Assembly: GCF_028769735.1 (NCBI RefSeq)
Contig: NC_088176.1
Location: 21,017,501-21,081,500, forward strand
From: Zonotrichia leucophrys gambelii
Taxonomy: Eukaryota > Chordata > Aves > Passeriformes > Passerellidae
DNA: 64,000 bases
Reading direction: 5' to 3'
Of this stretch, positions 13,931 to 28,554 are shown piece by piece. The stretch's first letter is position 1, and every line of letters begins with the position of its first letter. Both the position numbers and the translations under genes were made by a program. The notes under the pieces were generated by a model. The model was not told the DNA's origin, did not search any database, and saw only the letters and a list, made by a program, of their open reading frames with translations.

Positions 13931-15443
13931 GATAAGGTTAAAGAAAGATAATTTGCCTATTGGATATGTGCAGATGGTCATATTTTGTAATTCAGTATGT
14001 GCTCCAAAGCCATGCTGGCTCCTTCTTAAACTTTGGTACTTCAAAAGATGAGATTATTGCTCTGCTTGAAAATATATAGGAAATTGCAGAAAGAAAATGT
14101 ATTACCCAGGCAGACATGGAAAACTGCGACCAGAAAAAAGAAAAATTTTAAAAATTTACTTTCCTAATATATTTGGGGTTTTATACTAATTCAGTTACTT
14201 ATCATTATATCTACTACAGAAAGAATAAAATAGGAGCTCCTAGTGCAGTACTTACCTGCACATACTAGAGGGAGCTGAGGGAGGGAGTCAAGACAGAGGA
14301 AAAAAAAGGCAAAATATGATGATGAGAACTTTCATTTGTGCTAGTTTGCTTGAATAGAATCTTATTTGATGCTATACCCCATTTACAGCTTTCAAAATAC
14401 AGTGTGCATTATTCACTCTGTGTGCCCAAACACATACATTTGTATGCATATGCAATTGTCTGCTGTGCATTTAACATGGAACATCTGTGTGTGCCCATGC
14501 ACACTTGGGAAGGAGCAGGTTAGTTTATTACAATGTGTCTTCAACAGACTTAGCACATTGTTCATTGTTTTAGTATTATCTAGAGCAAATCAATACACCT
14601 TCTTGTGAAATGGATGAATACACTCTGCTTGTCTGGCAGAGTTTAATGTAAGACCTCTCTTTCATGATTTCCAATTCAAATGAATGCTGTTAAAATTACT
14701 AAAAAACATTGCTCTTGAAGACTTAAGAGCACAACACAGCACTGAAGCACATTTCTAAATAGCTTTCTTAACAGAGTAGAGAGTAGGATGCCCTGAGAAC
14801 TGACTGAAACCTGTTCTTTAATTGGAATATTCATCTTATGTTTTTCATTACCCTTTTTCCTTTGCCTCTCATGGATGGTTGTTGCTAATGCTCCCCTCCC
14901 CTCCTGGTGGGCCAGCCAACAGTTCCCTCTGGAGGCAGCATCATTATATCTGCCTGGTTCACTTAGTAGCAGATGGTGAAGAGCAGTAGAGCTGATACAC
15001 TGCATTTCACAGAAACCAGGATCCTTCTGGTACCTCTGCAGCATACACAGACTTGCCTGATTTGAGACTGTGAATTCTTTATGTGCCTTCCAAACTAGGT
15101 TTCCTTGTTTGCTACTGTGTATGTCAGTGTAAGAGTGATTTTTATGATCTGCTCTGTTGCTGGACAGTGAAGAAACTACTCATCTCCAGGTTTCAGCTAC
15201 TGGCAGCTCTGTTTTCCATTTTATTTCTATTTTTACCAAAAATTAAAAGAAAACAGCTCTGCTGGTTTTTCTTTTCACTGGTTGACAGGCTTTTCTTCCC
15301 CCTCCCCTTTTTGTAATTCCTGCTGTCTGCCAAAGGACAATCTGTTTGCTCTGAGACAGTTTAATGCATACTGACTACCAGAGGCAGAACTTCCATTGGC
15401 TCTGTTACAGGGATAATTTACACTTTAACAAGGTATTGTGACA

Positions 15444-15488
15444 AGGTGGTAATTATATTTTTATCACGTCATTATGACATTACCACCT
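15444..15488. repeat. nested inverted repeats
   Basis: AGGTGGTAAT (15444-15453) is the exact reverse complement of ATTACCACCT (15479-15488). Within the intervening segment lies a second palindrome, GTCATTATGAC (15468-15478). AT-rich sequence with TTAATTAG follows directly. The arrangement suggests a protein-binding or conserved non-coding element, but that is inference. Confidence 0.65.
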
Positions 15489-15650
15489 GGAAAGCCATAG
15501 CTGATTAATTAGTGGCATATATTAAATTTATAACCCTGGAACTCTAAAGTTATCATACCTAAGTGGTGTAATTATGCTGAACTGTGGTGTGGCAGTGAAT
15601 TGGAGGTGAAGATGCTGAGTATCCACCTATTGCAATACATTTAATGAGTG

Positions 15651-15664
15651 CCAGTAGAGGGCAG
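15651..15664 (+). promoter_or_regulatory. CTCF-like binding motif
   Basis: The 14 bases CCAGTAGAGGGCAG match the degenerate CTCF core consensus CCASYAGRKGGCRS at every position. The motif lies in the ADK intron about 0.7 kb upstream of the catalytic exon. Occupancy cannot be judged from sequence alone. Confidence 0.6.
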
Positions 15665-16041
15665 GGAGCTGAAGGAAATAGTTGGGGTTTTTAAAATAAA
15701 TACTAAGGAAGAGAATGAAATCATTGAAATCTTGAAACCAAATCTAGTCAGATGGTAATTTCCAAGGCTTCTTACATACATGGATTTTTTAAAGGTATAC
15801 TTTGAAAGCACTTTGATTTACACTTGTTTTACTTTTAATTTCACAGCTTTATTTCAGTTAATTCACATCTATTTTGGTTTTAACAATGCAGCAGTTTCAG
15901 TTGATCTTTTGGAGGCTTGTACTTGGCCGTTCTGGAGGCTACCTCACCTTCCTGCAACTAGTAGAAAGCACTGGTTTTGGCAGGATGAGTTTTTCTCAGT
16001 TTTGTGAATATGCCCAGGTGTTTTATGTCGTCCTGTCTGAT

Positions 16042-16093
16042 TTACTTTTTTTTTATTTTACTCTTTTCCTTTCTCTTTTTCTCTTTTCCTTGG
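16042..16093 (+). repeat. pyrimidine-rich tract upstream of ADK exon
   Basis: About 50 bases of T and C with few interruptions, 250 bases before the exon. It is too far away to be the polypyrimidine tract of that acceptor and is listed as low complexity that could bind PTB-type factors. Confidence 0.5.
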
Positions 16094-16211
16094 TATTAGG
16101 AGGTAGAGGAAATAAATGAGGCTGGGAGTAAATAATGAAAATGCCCACTAATTATGGCTTTTTTGAATGTGTTCCCATATTCCTACGAAGTAAATACAGA
16201 CAGAATTATAA

Positions 16212-16583
<372 letters not shown>

Positions 16584-18764
16584 TGACTTCCAAAGGGAAA
16601 GTGTGTTGTATTACTTCAAAAATAATATGCCTTTATGCTGTACTCTGGTCGTTTTCATGAGATTAATTGTATCTGTCAGACTGTTGCATAAACAAACTGC
16701 ATCAAGTACTATATAGTGTACAGAAATCCCTCCTGGCTTAAATGTTAACACATTGTTGTTCTTTAAAACAGGTTGTAGTGAATATTAAACAGTATGTTAA
16801 TAAGTGAGCATAATGTCTCTGATCATGTAAATTTTGGTAGAACATCTGCTTCCGATACAATTATTTGGACATCAGAAAAGAATGCAAAGGGTTAATTTGT
16901 TAAAACAAACCCTGAAAATATCTGGCATTGCTTAATATCCATTTGCAAACTTACTATTTTATTTGGCTCAAGCTCTAAGGAAAAAAGAGGATGTTATGTC
17001 TGTGCCTGTTTAAAAAATTATTCTATATAAGCCAAAACTCAATCTAATCCAAGATTTCTGTCATTCATTGTAACCTTCATCCATGTAGTTCTGTGATGCA
17101 CTACTGCATCCTGAAGGCTCTAATATCCAGTCTGAAGTAGCTGTAAGGAGCTCCATTAGTCACTAATTTACTGGAAATATTACAAAAGCGACTTTATAAA
17201 TAGAATTGCAGGGCTTAGTCTTGCAGCTACAAAGGGGATAGCAGGCAGTGTGTTACCAAATTAAAGCTTCAGAATTATGTCCCACTTCAACAAAATATTC
17301 AACATAAGCTTAATCTTAAGCAAGTGAGTAATTCCTTCCTTACTTAATACAGCATTTAAACCAAAGAGAAATGTTCAGTATATACTTAAAACTGTCCAAG
17401 AATGGGAATGTTTTTACTCATTACTTCAGTGCTTTCATGAATCAAAAAGGACAGAAATAGAGGGAAACACATTAGGTCATATTATTCATACACCTTTTAG
17501 GGCATGCTTGTTACTGTCTATTATTCCTAAATCACAAACAAGACGGAATTTGAACCAGTAGGTAACAGTGACTATAACATAAATAAGATCATCTTCAAGT
17601 GCTTGTCCTTGTATGCATTTGCTCTGTTTATCAGCTGTGCCAGATAGCTGCTGTTCTTGTGGAGGGGGAAGAGAGAATAGGCCTTGCCTATTTTGTTTTC
17701 ATGTGTCTGCCATGTTTATCTCAGGTTGTATTTATTTTCTGTTCTTCAGGTTTAGGCCTCTTGAAATCAGGACTTTTGTTTTAAGAATCCTAATTTTGTT
17801 CTTTCCTATGTTAGCTGCAGGAAGAATATTGCAACTAAATCAGGGCTTTGAGAACTGTTTTATAATGTAATAGATCAAATTTAATAATTGAACGCTCAAA
17901 AGCCTTTCTCTTTAAATTACATCCTTTTCCCTGATACAGCCATAGCTGCTGGTTTTCTGTAGAAGGGCTAAAACATTTACTTTAATCAGAATCTCCTGAA
18001 TGGCAAGACTGATATAAACCAGTTCAGTCTCTATTCCAAACTACTGCCTTCCACCAGCAGTGTAAGGAGTTGGGGCACATCCTGTCAGGCTGGTCTTGGA
18101 TCAGTTGTGAGATTCCTTTCTCAAAGGGGAAAAATGATGTGCACAATACTCAGCTGTGGAAGAGAGGGATGAAGGGACATATTCTAAAAGATTAACTCTC
18201 CCTTATCATTCTAAGTGTTAAGATACAGCAAGATCATGTATATTTGGGATAATCTTAGCAAAGGTCCTGTATCACAGCTTATGGATGTATATTATCTTCA
18301 GGTGCCCCACAAACATCTGAGGCATCAGATGCTTTTTCATTGGGGCAGAAGTACAATGCAGTCCAGTGCACTGTACAGTTCTCCCTCACTATCAGGGAAA
18401 GGACCACAGCTGGTTTTTCCTCTGTAATGGCAAACCTGTCTGAACTGTCCTTGCAGTGAGACACCTGAGCATGAGTGTGTGAGCTCAGCCTCCTGTTGCA
18501 CCATGCTTCTCTCTCCTGTGACTCAAAGCAGCATGAACTTTAGGATATCCATCCAGAGTTCTTCCATTGGCTTCTGGGATATTTCAGTTCTCCTCTAGCA
18601 CTCCATAAATAATAAATTGATCATTTACTCTCCTCAGAAAATAGATTTTCCTGAGTTTAGTCCAGATGGGAGAAGTGAGACTCATAACAGTCTTGCTACG
18701 CAGCTGATTCTAGTCTTATATGTACTGTGGTCTCCTTCTTCAAGGGGTCACTTAATTTTCCTTC

Positions 18765-18830
18765 CCATATGTAGGAAATAGGATACTGGACTGGATAGGC
18801 TTTGATTTGGTCTGTGTTTCATTTGAGGGA
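18765..18830 (+). mobile_element. old CR1/LINE 3'-end relic
   Basis: The stretch reading GGATACTGGACTGGAT...TTTGATTTGGTCTG closely resembles the 3' end of the CR1 subfamilies widespread in turtles and crocodilians (GGATACTGGGCTAGAT, then CTTTGGTCTGACCCAGTA). The match decays within tens of bases, so this is an ancient fragment. It is recognised from memory of the consensus and was not searched. Confidence 0.45.
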
Positions 18831-21800
18831 AATGTCTGTATTTTATCTGTGGCACACTTGTTGTGTGTTTTCAAAATGTGTGTTTGGAAGACATTTGGAG
18901 AAGTTCTTGAATGTCTTCTTAGCAGCAAGCCCTGTGCAGTAGTGTAGGTAATACTGCCCAACATGCAAATCTTCTGGCATTCAGTCTAGAACTGAGCCAG
19001 CTGCAGTGTTACTGTCCTGACAGAATTTTTACAACAGGAAAGTTATATTCTCTTCAGTGCTTTTCTGCTTCTTTCTTTGATTGAGGTTTTTATCAGTTGT
19101 TAATATCTAGGCAACAGGACGTTTAATGTTTTGATTTCGGTGTCCTTGCAGTAAAATGTTTCAAAATTAATACATTAACTAAAGAGTTCACTCAGTGTGA
19201 CAATATCCCCTCCTGGAAACCTATTTCTTTTATTCAAACAGCAAGAGAACAAGACTCCCATGGCAAAGTTTCCCATACTTCTCTGGAACCAGTATATTAA
19301 CACAACTGAACAGTGGTTTTTCTGCAGCAGGTGTCTTGGCTGAGAGGGGAATGTGGGATATAATGAGAACTAACCCCATCACACAAGATTTATTTTGCAT
19401 TAGAGGGTGAGGTTTGTTGGACTCTATCATGTTTTGAAAGGTCTTTTTACAGAGGCACTCTCTTCCAGAGGTATAACTCACAGGTCGTAGGGAAATTCCT
19501 TCTCAATAATTATGCCAACTTGGTAAATCACCCCTCATATGTTTCTCCATGTAAAAGCTGAAAAAAAAGAAAACAGTGTGGGTTTTTTTTTACTAGAACC
19601 AGACTAACAACTGAAGCTCTTGAGACCTTAAAGTCAAGACAAAGTTTAAAGCACAAAGTTTTTGGGCACTTGTAACTCTGTGAGTTGATTCCTGAGTTCA
19701 GCATTTCTGAAGCTGCCAGCCTCCAAGGAGAACTAGCTCACCCCAACAGCTAGCAGCAAGAAATAAACCACATTCTTCAGTTGAAACGTGGTTTTATTAA
19801 GTTGGCACCAGGAATATCTCTGAATTTCCTGCCTCTTACTGCAGGCATCAAGTCATCTGCCACTCAGGCTGGTGCAGTGCATGAATAAGAAACTGGATTT
19901 TAAAATTGCTGCAGGTATCTTTATGCTAAAAACACTTCTCTAAACAACACTAACACAGTTCTGCCTTTATTGCTTACCAGCAACACTGCTACCTTTTACA
20001 GGTTTAAGCAATAATGGTTTCCTTTGTAGCATCTCAGCACCTCTTGTGGTTTTCAGAAGTAGCACAGGTATTTGGTTATAAATCCCTGAAATACCCATAA
20101 ATTCAAGTTGCAATTCTACCTCCAGATTCTTATGACATTGAAAAGTCACTTGAGCTTTGCTGGCATGGCTTATGCCACAAAAGTCCTCCTAATGAAATTA
20201 CAGCCTTAGTTTGTAGAGTTTGGGGAGATCATTAAATTAACATTTATTTACTACTGGTCAGCCCCAGTTTGAAGCACTGCAGTAATGATAATCAAAGTGA
20301 TAATGGCAATAAATATGAGCAGTTTGACCATCATATGCTTTCCTTTGTGCCATCCTGCTCTCTTCAGCCAGAGTAGGCTTGCCTTCTGTTTGAACTCCCC
20401 TTTGTCATTGCCACCGTAACTAATGAAAACAATCAGCATCTGTTCTGATAGTTGCTGCCATTGTTCCCTGCAAAATCTCTCCCCTAGAATCTCTCTAGTC
20501 ACTGGAACTGAGTACAGAGTTCATAACAAATGAATAGGAGAAGGTGTAAAATCGATGTTTCTTCAGGTTCCATCAATATAAATATATTGACTTCATAATC
20601 TGCTATGATTTAGTCATATACTACATGGAAAGTACTAGAGTATGAAATGGAACCACAAATCATTTTCAAGTAGCTTGATAAGGCAGTGACAGAACGATTG
20701 CAGCAAGTGTGTATTACTTATCACCATGCTATAAAGATGCTATACCATTCTCAAGGAAAACGAATCCCAGGGTAGAAGGAGCTCTTCATTAAGCATTGTA
20801 CAGTGCCAGATAGGGGCTGATAGCAATTTGCCTCTGTCAGTATCAAAGGGGAGGTCAGTGGCTCAAACCACCTGTCAATTTAAAAATGGCATTGGCGCTT
20901 TCATGTGCTGGGGAATCTCATAAGGCTGCTAGCTAGAGTTTGAAAGCTGCAGTCACAATTTTTTGGTGCACGTTCTTCAAGAATAAGCAGTTCTTCCTCT
21001 TTCTTGTGAAGCCCAGCATGAGCCTTATGAGATGGTCAGCTCCTGTGTCAGCTATCAGACGACTACTCTGATAGAGACAGGGAGAGCAGCAAAAGAGGAG
21101 TCATCCTCTTTTATATGTCCTTTTGTGACTGGGCCTCATGGCATCCTTATCTCCTCTTTAGGGACCACAGCCCTTACTGAAGATACTTCCCTCTTTCTGA
21201 TTCTGTTTGACTCAAACTATCTCAGTAAAGCTATTTCCTCATCTTTAATAGAGAGGTTAATTCCAAGCATTATTTTTCCATCCTAATCTAAATGTCTCTG
21301 CAAATTAAATACAGACCTTGGACTTGTAGGAGTTTGCCTAAAGGTTCTCACACTGTTCAGATTGTAGCCTCTTTTCATGAGGTAAATGATTTTCAATAGA
21401 GTGACATCCAGCTTTGATTTCAGAACTAACTAATATTTGATATACTTCTACATTATTGAAATATTGAAATACTATATTTCATGTGAAACATTCTTGAAAT
21501 ACATTATGAACATACGTGTATGTGTATCTATAAAACCACAGCACAAGAAATAAAAGTACAGGTTCACAAAGAATACAGAGTGCACAGAATACTTGGCCAT
21601 CATTACTCCTCTACTATTAAGTGTTTGATTCAGAAACCTCTTTTAATAAAGGTCTGGTTCTGTTTTCTGAACACACTAGATTTGCTTTGGAATACCTTGG
21701 CTGAAGCTGGTGGATTTAAACAAGTGTAATAATGATAAAATGGAAACATAATTAAAATCAGCATAATAATTCTTATGCTGTTGCTCTGTAGCACCCATCA

Positions 21801-21844
21801 TTTATGGAAGGAATCCAATGATTTTTAAAATTAAAAAATCATCT

Positions 21845-21950
21845 TGATGGGATTTGATATCATCTGAGCTGACCCTGCCTTAAGCCAGGAGCTGGAGCAA
21901 GTGACCTAAAGAGGTCCTTTCCCACCTAAATTGTATTATGATCCTATGAA
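21845..21950 (+). mobile_element. CR1 retroposon 3' end
   Basis: This has the typical CR1 3' terminus: CCCTGCC, then GACCTAAAGAGGTCCTTTCC, CACCTAAATTGTATTATG and a terminal repeat ATGATCCTATGA. CR1 elements are 5'-truncated non-LTR retroposons dominating bird and reptile repeats; they end in short 8-base repeats rather than poly(A). No reverse transcriptase coding remains. It supports a sauropsid origin of the window. Confidence 0.8.
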
Positions 21951-24900
21951 TTTTAATCCTATTGGTATTAAGTTTCCAGGTGCCAGTTCCTACTCCTCTG
22001 GAAATCCAGACTCAATCATCTTCAGGGGGCGATGTTGGTGGCTGCAGAGTAGGAGCTGTCCGAATTAAAAAATTAAGCTCAAAGAGTGGGAATTCCATCT
22101 TTTTGCAATAAACCTCTTCCAGGGCAAAGGGGGACTGTACTTATGACTCTGTCTAATAAGTCCCTTATGTATTTCTCATGCAAGCATTGTGGAGATAGAA
22201 GCATGTTCACATGTGAGGAATGAGCTCTTATGAATAGCTCCTATATGGCTATTCCAGGAGTCCTAAACATGCAAAAAGATCTGATAATGCTTTCAGCAGA
22301 GGCAAATTTGAATGTTTTTTTCAGAATACTAATTTATCAGTAAGCTTGTGACTATATTAAAAAGAAAGCTACTTAATAAATTTCTAGGGCTCTTGAACAC
22401 TGAAGAATTTGTTTACACTAAAAGTGAATATTTCTGTTATTTGTTTTATTTTCCTCTCTGTATAAATCTGTGCTGTAAGGGCTGCTCTCCTTCCAGTATT
22501 CACCACCCCTAGAACATTCTAGATTCATTGAAATAGGAGTAGAAGGAGCTAGGAACAGTTCTTAACTGAACAGCAGGAGCATAATATCAGAAGCTACTTC
22601 ATCCACTTATAGTGGTCTTTAATTTTTATAAGGTTTTTATACTTGTGTGAAATACCTTGGGAAATTGCCATCATTTTTTAATCACGTTTAATAGAGGGAA
22701 GTACAGTGGACAAAATGTCACTGCTGTGAAGTACTCCCTTCTGATAACACCAGAGCTCTGAGTTGCAGAGCTGCTTGCCAGCTGGATGCAAGGGATAATT
22801 TTTTGGTGATATCAATTAAATATGTGTGTGCATGGAACTTGTAATGGCTGATATTTGCTACAAAATTTGTCTTCACCAGCAAAGAGAGAGGGGATACTGC
22901 TTTGAATCATTCTGGCTTTTCTTTGAAGTAAAGATAACTGTTATAACAGAAAGCAGCACTCTCTTAGTTTTCATTTGTCCAGCATTGGTGGCTAATTGCC
23001 TCTGAGCAATCCTGTTGTTACTGAGATCATGGCGGGCGAGATAGGAGGCTTTGAAATAAAAATACTCACTCAGTGTCATCAGCACTTTGACTGACAGCCC
23101 ATTTTTCCCATCTTTACTACTCCTGGTTTATAAACAGCATACAGGAGTATAATAGCTGAGCTGCAGAGAGGGCATCAATCTTTGCTTGCTAGGGGATAAC
23201 CTGTCAACATGTCCATGACTTACCACCCCTGTGTTCTGATGGCATTCAGAACTCTGTCAGATAAACATCCCACATAAACCCGGGCTATTAGAGGACCACG
23301 TTATCTCTGTAACTGACCTTCTACAAACTAGAAAATGACCAGATTATATGTTCCCAGATGATTTTTTCTCAGTCTCAGCTAGAGGCACATCATTATTCTG
23401 ATCAATAGTGTAGCCAGTTGCTAGTAATCTCAAACTTAGTATTGGCTCATTTTCAAAATTTGCCACAGTTTGAATTGCAGCTACTTAAACAAAACCATAA
23501 AAATAGATGTCACTCAGAAAAATACATAGAATATTTCTGTTTTCTTTTCAACTCCCTACTTCTTTGTTTACCAATTTCCATTCAAAATTATTTCTTTGCA
23601 AAGAATACCCTCTTCTGTGTTGATATTATATGTAAACCTGTTTGCATATGTTGTCCAAATATAATTGTGATTATACTGCTTTCATTGTTTTAATTGCTAC
23701 CCTTCTCTTGGTCTCTAACTGTTCCTTCTAATTTCATTACATATGTATTCTTATAACACAGTAATGTAAATATAGTGATTCACATTTTCACCTGTTCCAT
23801 TTAAAGGCAATCTAGAAAAACACATAGTAGAATAAAACTAAGGCAAAACATATTATACTTGCTGTCATTTCTTAAATAACACATAGAAGCAAAAGATCCA
23901 CTTAAAAGGATCAGTGTATGGAATTAAAAAACCCTCAGAAGTTTCTAATTAGACTGAAGCAGGACTTGATTCCTTTAGCCTCTGTGTCTCTCTTCCTGTC
24001 AGTGACACCTCAGTGTTAAGGGAGCCTCTGTACATAGCAAGAGGATTAATATTTTGCAAAATTGGTTTTTAAAAGGCCTAATTTACCTCACCATAAATTC
24101 AGTGACATTGTGGACAGGTTTTGTGAAAAATAAACATCAAATAGGTTGTGTACACTTAAAAAAAACAAACCTACTCTGTTAAAAATAGATTTTCAAAACC
24201 AATTATGAAGTTCCAATTTTTACTGTAATAGCTATGGGACAATTACAAATTGACTTAACGCCTCAAAGCAAGTCATCACCATTTAAAATACTTTGTCATG
24301 CCTACTATGCCTACCCTCATAACATTTCATTTTATGTTAATGTGTCATGTGTTAGAAAATCATGTAATGATAAAGAAAATGTTCATGTGGAAGGTTAGAA
24401 ATTACTTTAATGAGTTACTATTACCTTGCTTGCAGACTGTTGGCAATATTTTTGTGTTATTTTAATGTATTCTGAATAGAGACAGAGGCACTCGTCAGAT
24501 TGGATCATCAAGAACATTCCCCTGGGAATCAGGGCAGGATATAGTCCCCTAAGAAATGATGTGTCAGATTAAGCTGATGCTGTATTCACAGGAGATAAAA
24601 CACCACACAATGAAATACAAAACCACACTGAAAGATATTGTCTGTTTGACATCTCACATGCCTCAGTGGGTGCTAAGGACAGGGACACAATGGCCAAAAG
24701 GACACTTCGCAGGCCGTGGTGTTCACAAGCTGGGTCCTCTCTCCCTTACAGCTCCTCTGTTATATAACAGCATGGTGAAGTCTCCCAGAATTTGTTCACT
24801 TCCCCCACACTGCAATGGGCTCATACTTGAAGTGGGAAGATGGCAAGATTGCAGTAAAAAGGAGTTAGAAGAAAGAAGGTGGTCGCAGTTAAAAGCAGTG

Positions 24901-27900
24901 GTAGTAGCAGTGCTTGTAGGTTGATCTGACACTGATCTCTGACCCAGTGGAAAGGGATGTTACTGGTATTGGTGATCAGTACATTTTTGCTATCAATCCA
25001 GAATTCTAACAGATATTTAAAGAGGCAAAAGATATTAAGTGTCACTGTATTAAAATAGGAGCATTATGAATATAATGCTAGGGTAGGCTCTTTCAGCCCA
25101 CAAAAGTCAGGAAATGCACAGGCTGCCTAGCTCCCATATTCCCTCTGCCCTGGGTGTTGCTTTCTCTCATTCTCCTTACATACTGCTGGCTTGGCTGTGT
25201 GGAAGCACACCTGCAAATAAAACTCCTGAGACTCATGCATATGAATCTTGGCTATGAAGTTACATTCGTGCAACCTTTTTGCACTTGAATATATGTTAAA
25301 AACTGAGTAGAGGATAGGACATATTATTCCATTTTATTATCTTCAGAACTTGATTGTATCTATAGTAAATTAGTTCTCTTCCTTTTATTGCAAGCAGTAG
25401 ATGTAATAATTGGCACTATTTAGTGTCAGTACAACAGGTTTGAGGCTCAGAAACTTTCCACAGGTACTAATAAAAGAAACTTTATTTCACTCTTCTGTCT
25501 CAAAAAATTCTAAAAAATTTAGATTTTGCAGAACGCTTCTGGGAAATGCTTTTAGGAAAAACAAAGATAAAGATCAGCCTGGAAAGTATTTTTTTCAAAT
25601 AGAGAAGATGCTTGCAATGAAAATATCTGTTTCTGGTTTGGCACATGCAGCTCCTTGTAAGCTTGGAGGGGGTTTTTTTAATCAAATGTTTTCCCCTAGA
25701 GGCTGACGGAGACAAGCCTAAGGCAACCAGATCCTGATCCTAAAGGAAATTTCCCAATGCTCATCATGTGGACTTAAAATGAAAAATAGGACCAAACCAT
25801 GAGAAGTTATAACTTTGTTAGCATTTTCCGCTTTCACATTATTCTTGGAGCACATTATAGACTGAAATGGTTCTTTTCTTGGACAGTAAGATGCACTGGG
25901 GAATTTGATAGAAGTGATATGCAACAGGTTATAGAGTCCACTGAGGATGTTTAATGTGGAAGGATGTCAGAGTATAAAATACTGCTTATATTTATAACAA
26001 AATATAACAAAGCTCCAGCTTTGAGCTATTCCCTCTCAGAAGGTGGAGAGTATGCAGTCAAGGCACAGGGCAGTGATAGAAAATCTCACATCAATCTAAG
26101 TAGGCTTCACCTCAGGGTCTATTTTCCCAATCTATGGCACAGCCTTCAGGACCAAACCACAACAGAGCAGCATACAGCATTCCTACTTGAAAGCATCAGA
26201 GAAATGAGACTGCTTGGAGGGAGTTTCTGGTGGGCTGAGCACATACAGACCCTGGGAACTATGATGACACCTTGTTCTCTGAGCTGCAGTGAGCTGGCCC
26301 AGTAAAGCCAAACAGTGGCAATCATGTGCAGTGCAATGAAGTTATTCAGCCTTGAGTAACTGATTCCTAATGGAATAATAGGGATATAATGAAGTTTTAT
26401 TTCTTTTTTTTTTTATTTTTATTGTCACATTTCTGCAGAAATCTTTCATTAACATTTTCCACATGTAGTGCTTTAAAGCTTTAGACACTGTGTTCTTTTT
26501 TTCATTATGTGTATTCAGCACCTCCTCTCCATTCCAGGAAAAGGCTGCTAAACTGAAAACACTCCTTTCACTTATTCATAGTTGTCTAGTAAATGCAAAG
26601 TCGTATTATTTGCATGTGTCCGTAACTGACTGTATAACCTCAGACTGAAAAATATGTACACCCATCTGAGTGATCCTTACAGAAACTCAATGCATTGAAA
26701 ATGTATCCATAAATCAGAAGAAAACAAGAGGGACAGGCATAGTGATACCAATATCACTGCATTTCTTAGAACATACTTGGTTTAGTATTCATGCTGCTGA
26801 TTATAAAATAAGTTTCTTGTAGAAAGTCAGTGAAATGCTTTTAGCACGTGACCATTTTATAAATAAAGTAAATATAGACTTCTGAAACATTTTAGTCGTG
26901 ATCTCATGGTTTTGTCATTCTCTGGAAGTAAAAATATTGACATTTACCAAGCTGTTTGTTCCAGCTTTCTGGTCTCCTGCAGTTTATTTATATAACAACC
27001 TTATCGATGAGCCTCTTACTCAGCTCTCTAGGTTTAACTGAGTTGAGTCGATTTGCTACCACAGCTTCAAGTCGCTGTTACAGAACAAGCAAGACATCCT
27101 AATAAAGCTGTAAACGTGTTTACTCAAACATGGTATTGATTTTACTTGGAGAGGGAGAAGCTAGTGCTTAGCATGGTGTCAGGGAGGATGACTTTAACTG
27201 CAGTTTTTCATTGTCATCTGTCATGGTTGTGAAACACTAAGTGAAGCCACAAGAGGATAATTAGAATTGCCAGAAATTTAGCCCCTAAAATCAGCTAACC
27301 ACTTGAGATTTTTGTAGTTTAATTAGTTTTTATTAAAACTTTCCTCCAGTGGTATAGTCAGGAAGGATTTTCTAATGTTCTTTCCAGTGAGAGATTTCAA
27401 GGTTGCCACTTGTTAGATATACATCTTAAATGACCATTTTTACGGAAGGGTTGGTGACCTTTTTTCTCTCAATTGTAATTAGCCTGGCACTACAGTCCTG
27501 TTAAAAGCACAGAACCATTTCATTTTTAAGGAGAGGAAAAGACACGTGTTTCTATGCATATACATTCATAGTTAATAACATATATATTCATGTATGGTAT
27601 CATTTTTACAATAAAGTCTGTGAAAGTGCTAAAGTGCTTAAAGGTTGAAAGAAATATAGAGTGTTTGAAGATACTTACATTTAACTTGTCTTATATACTG
27701 TAAGTCTGATGTGTCAGACCACAGTGCCAAAAGACATGAAAACAGAAGCCAAATCCCACCCTTAATCAAAAACGTTTCCATTTAGAATAGCCAACATTTG
27801 GTTTGATAGCAATGGGCAGGGCCTCTGGCTTGCCACAGTTCTTGGCTGTAATATCCACCATCTGCCACAAAATTAAAAAAGGAGAAACCTCAGCATGTTG

Positions 27901-28554
27901 ACGTACGGTCATTCAGTGACTGTATTGCAGAATCCACTGATGCCAACATCTTTCACAAAATCTAGGGTGGCTGCTTGGCTCTTGGCAGCAGCATTGCCAG
28001 CCACCCGATTACTACTGACCAGGCTCATGCTACAACATTAGCCTGCTCCAACAGCGCTAAAAGACCTCAAAAAAAACCCCAATCATATCAGCCACAAGGC
28101 TTTGACTGGGTAATGTTTCTTGAAAACTGCATCTTCCCACACTCCTGGCCTGGAAATGTAGAGGGATCACATAAAAATAGATGAGCATCCCAGCAACTGT
28201 GATAAATTCTGTATGTGAACAAGAGTGTGAAAAGGTGCTTGCAACTGTCCCCATGATGGAATAACACCATTTTTAAAAGTGCAGTTTACAAATTAAGCTG
28301 TACAAATTTTAAATACAAAAAAGAAGAGTCAGCTAAGTTGATCAGGATCCTTTTTGCGGCTGAGACAATTATGATGGTGCATGGCCTGGCTAGCATAGGT
28401 TATATACTTCAGGGTTCATCTGGAAGCAGAATTGTCTGGGAACATCACATAGCAAAAAGGTTTTGAGGGGCTCTGACTCAGGGTCAGCCTGTAGTTGTTT
28501 AGAATTGATGCATTTGATAATTGGATTTTTTCAGCTTTTCTCTCTTGCATTAAA

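Noticed and set aside
22019..22032. Second CTCF-like motif after the CR1 relic
   Set aside because: The core CAGGGGGCG is present, but at least two consensus positions on its 5' side are wrong.
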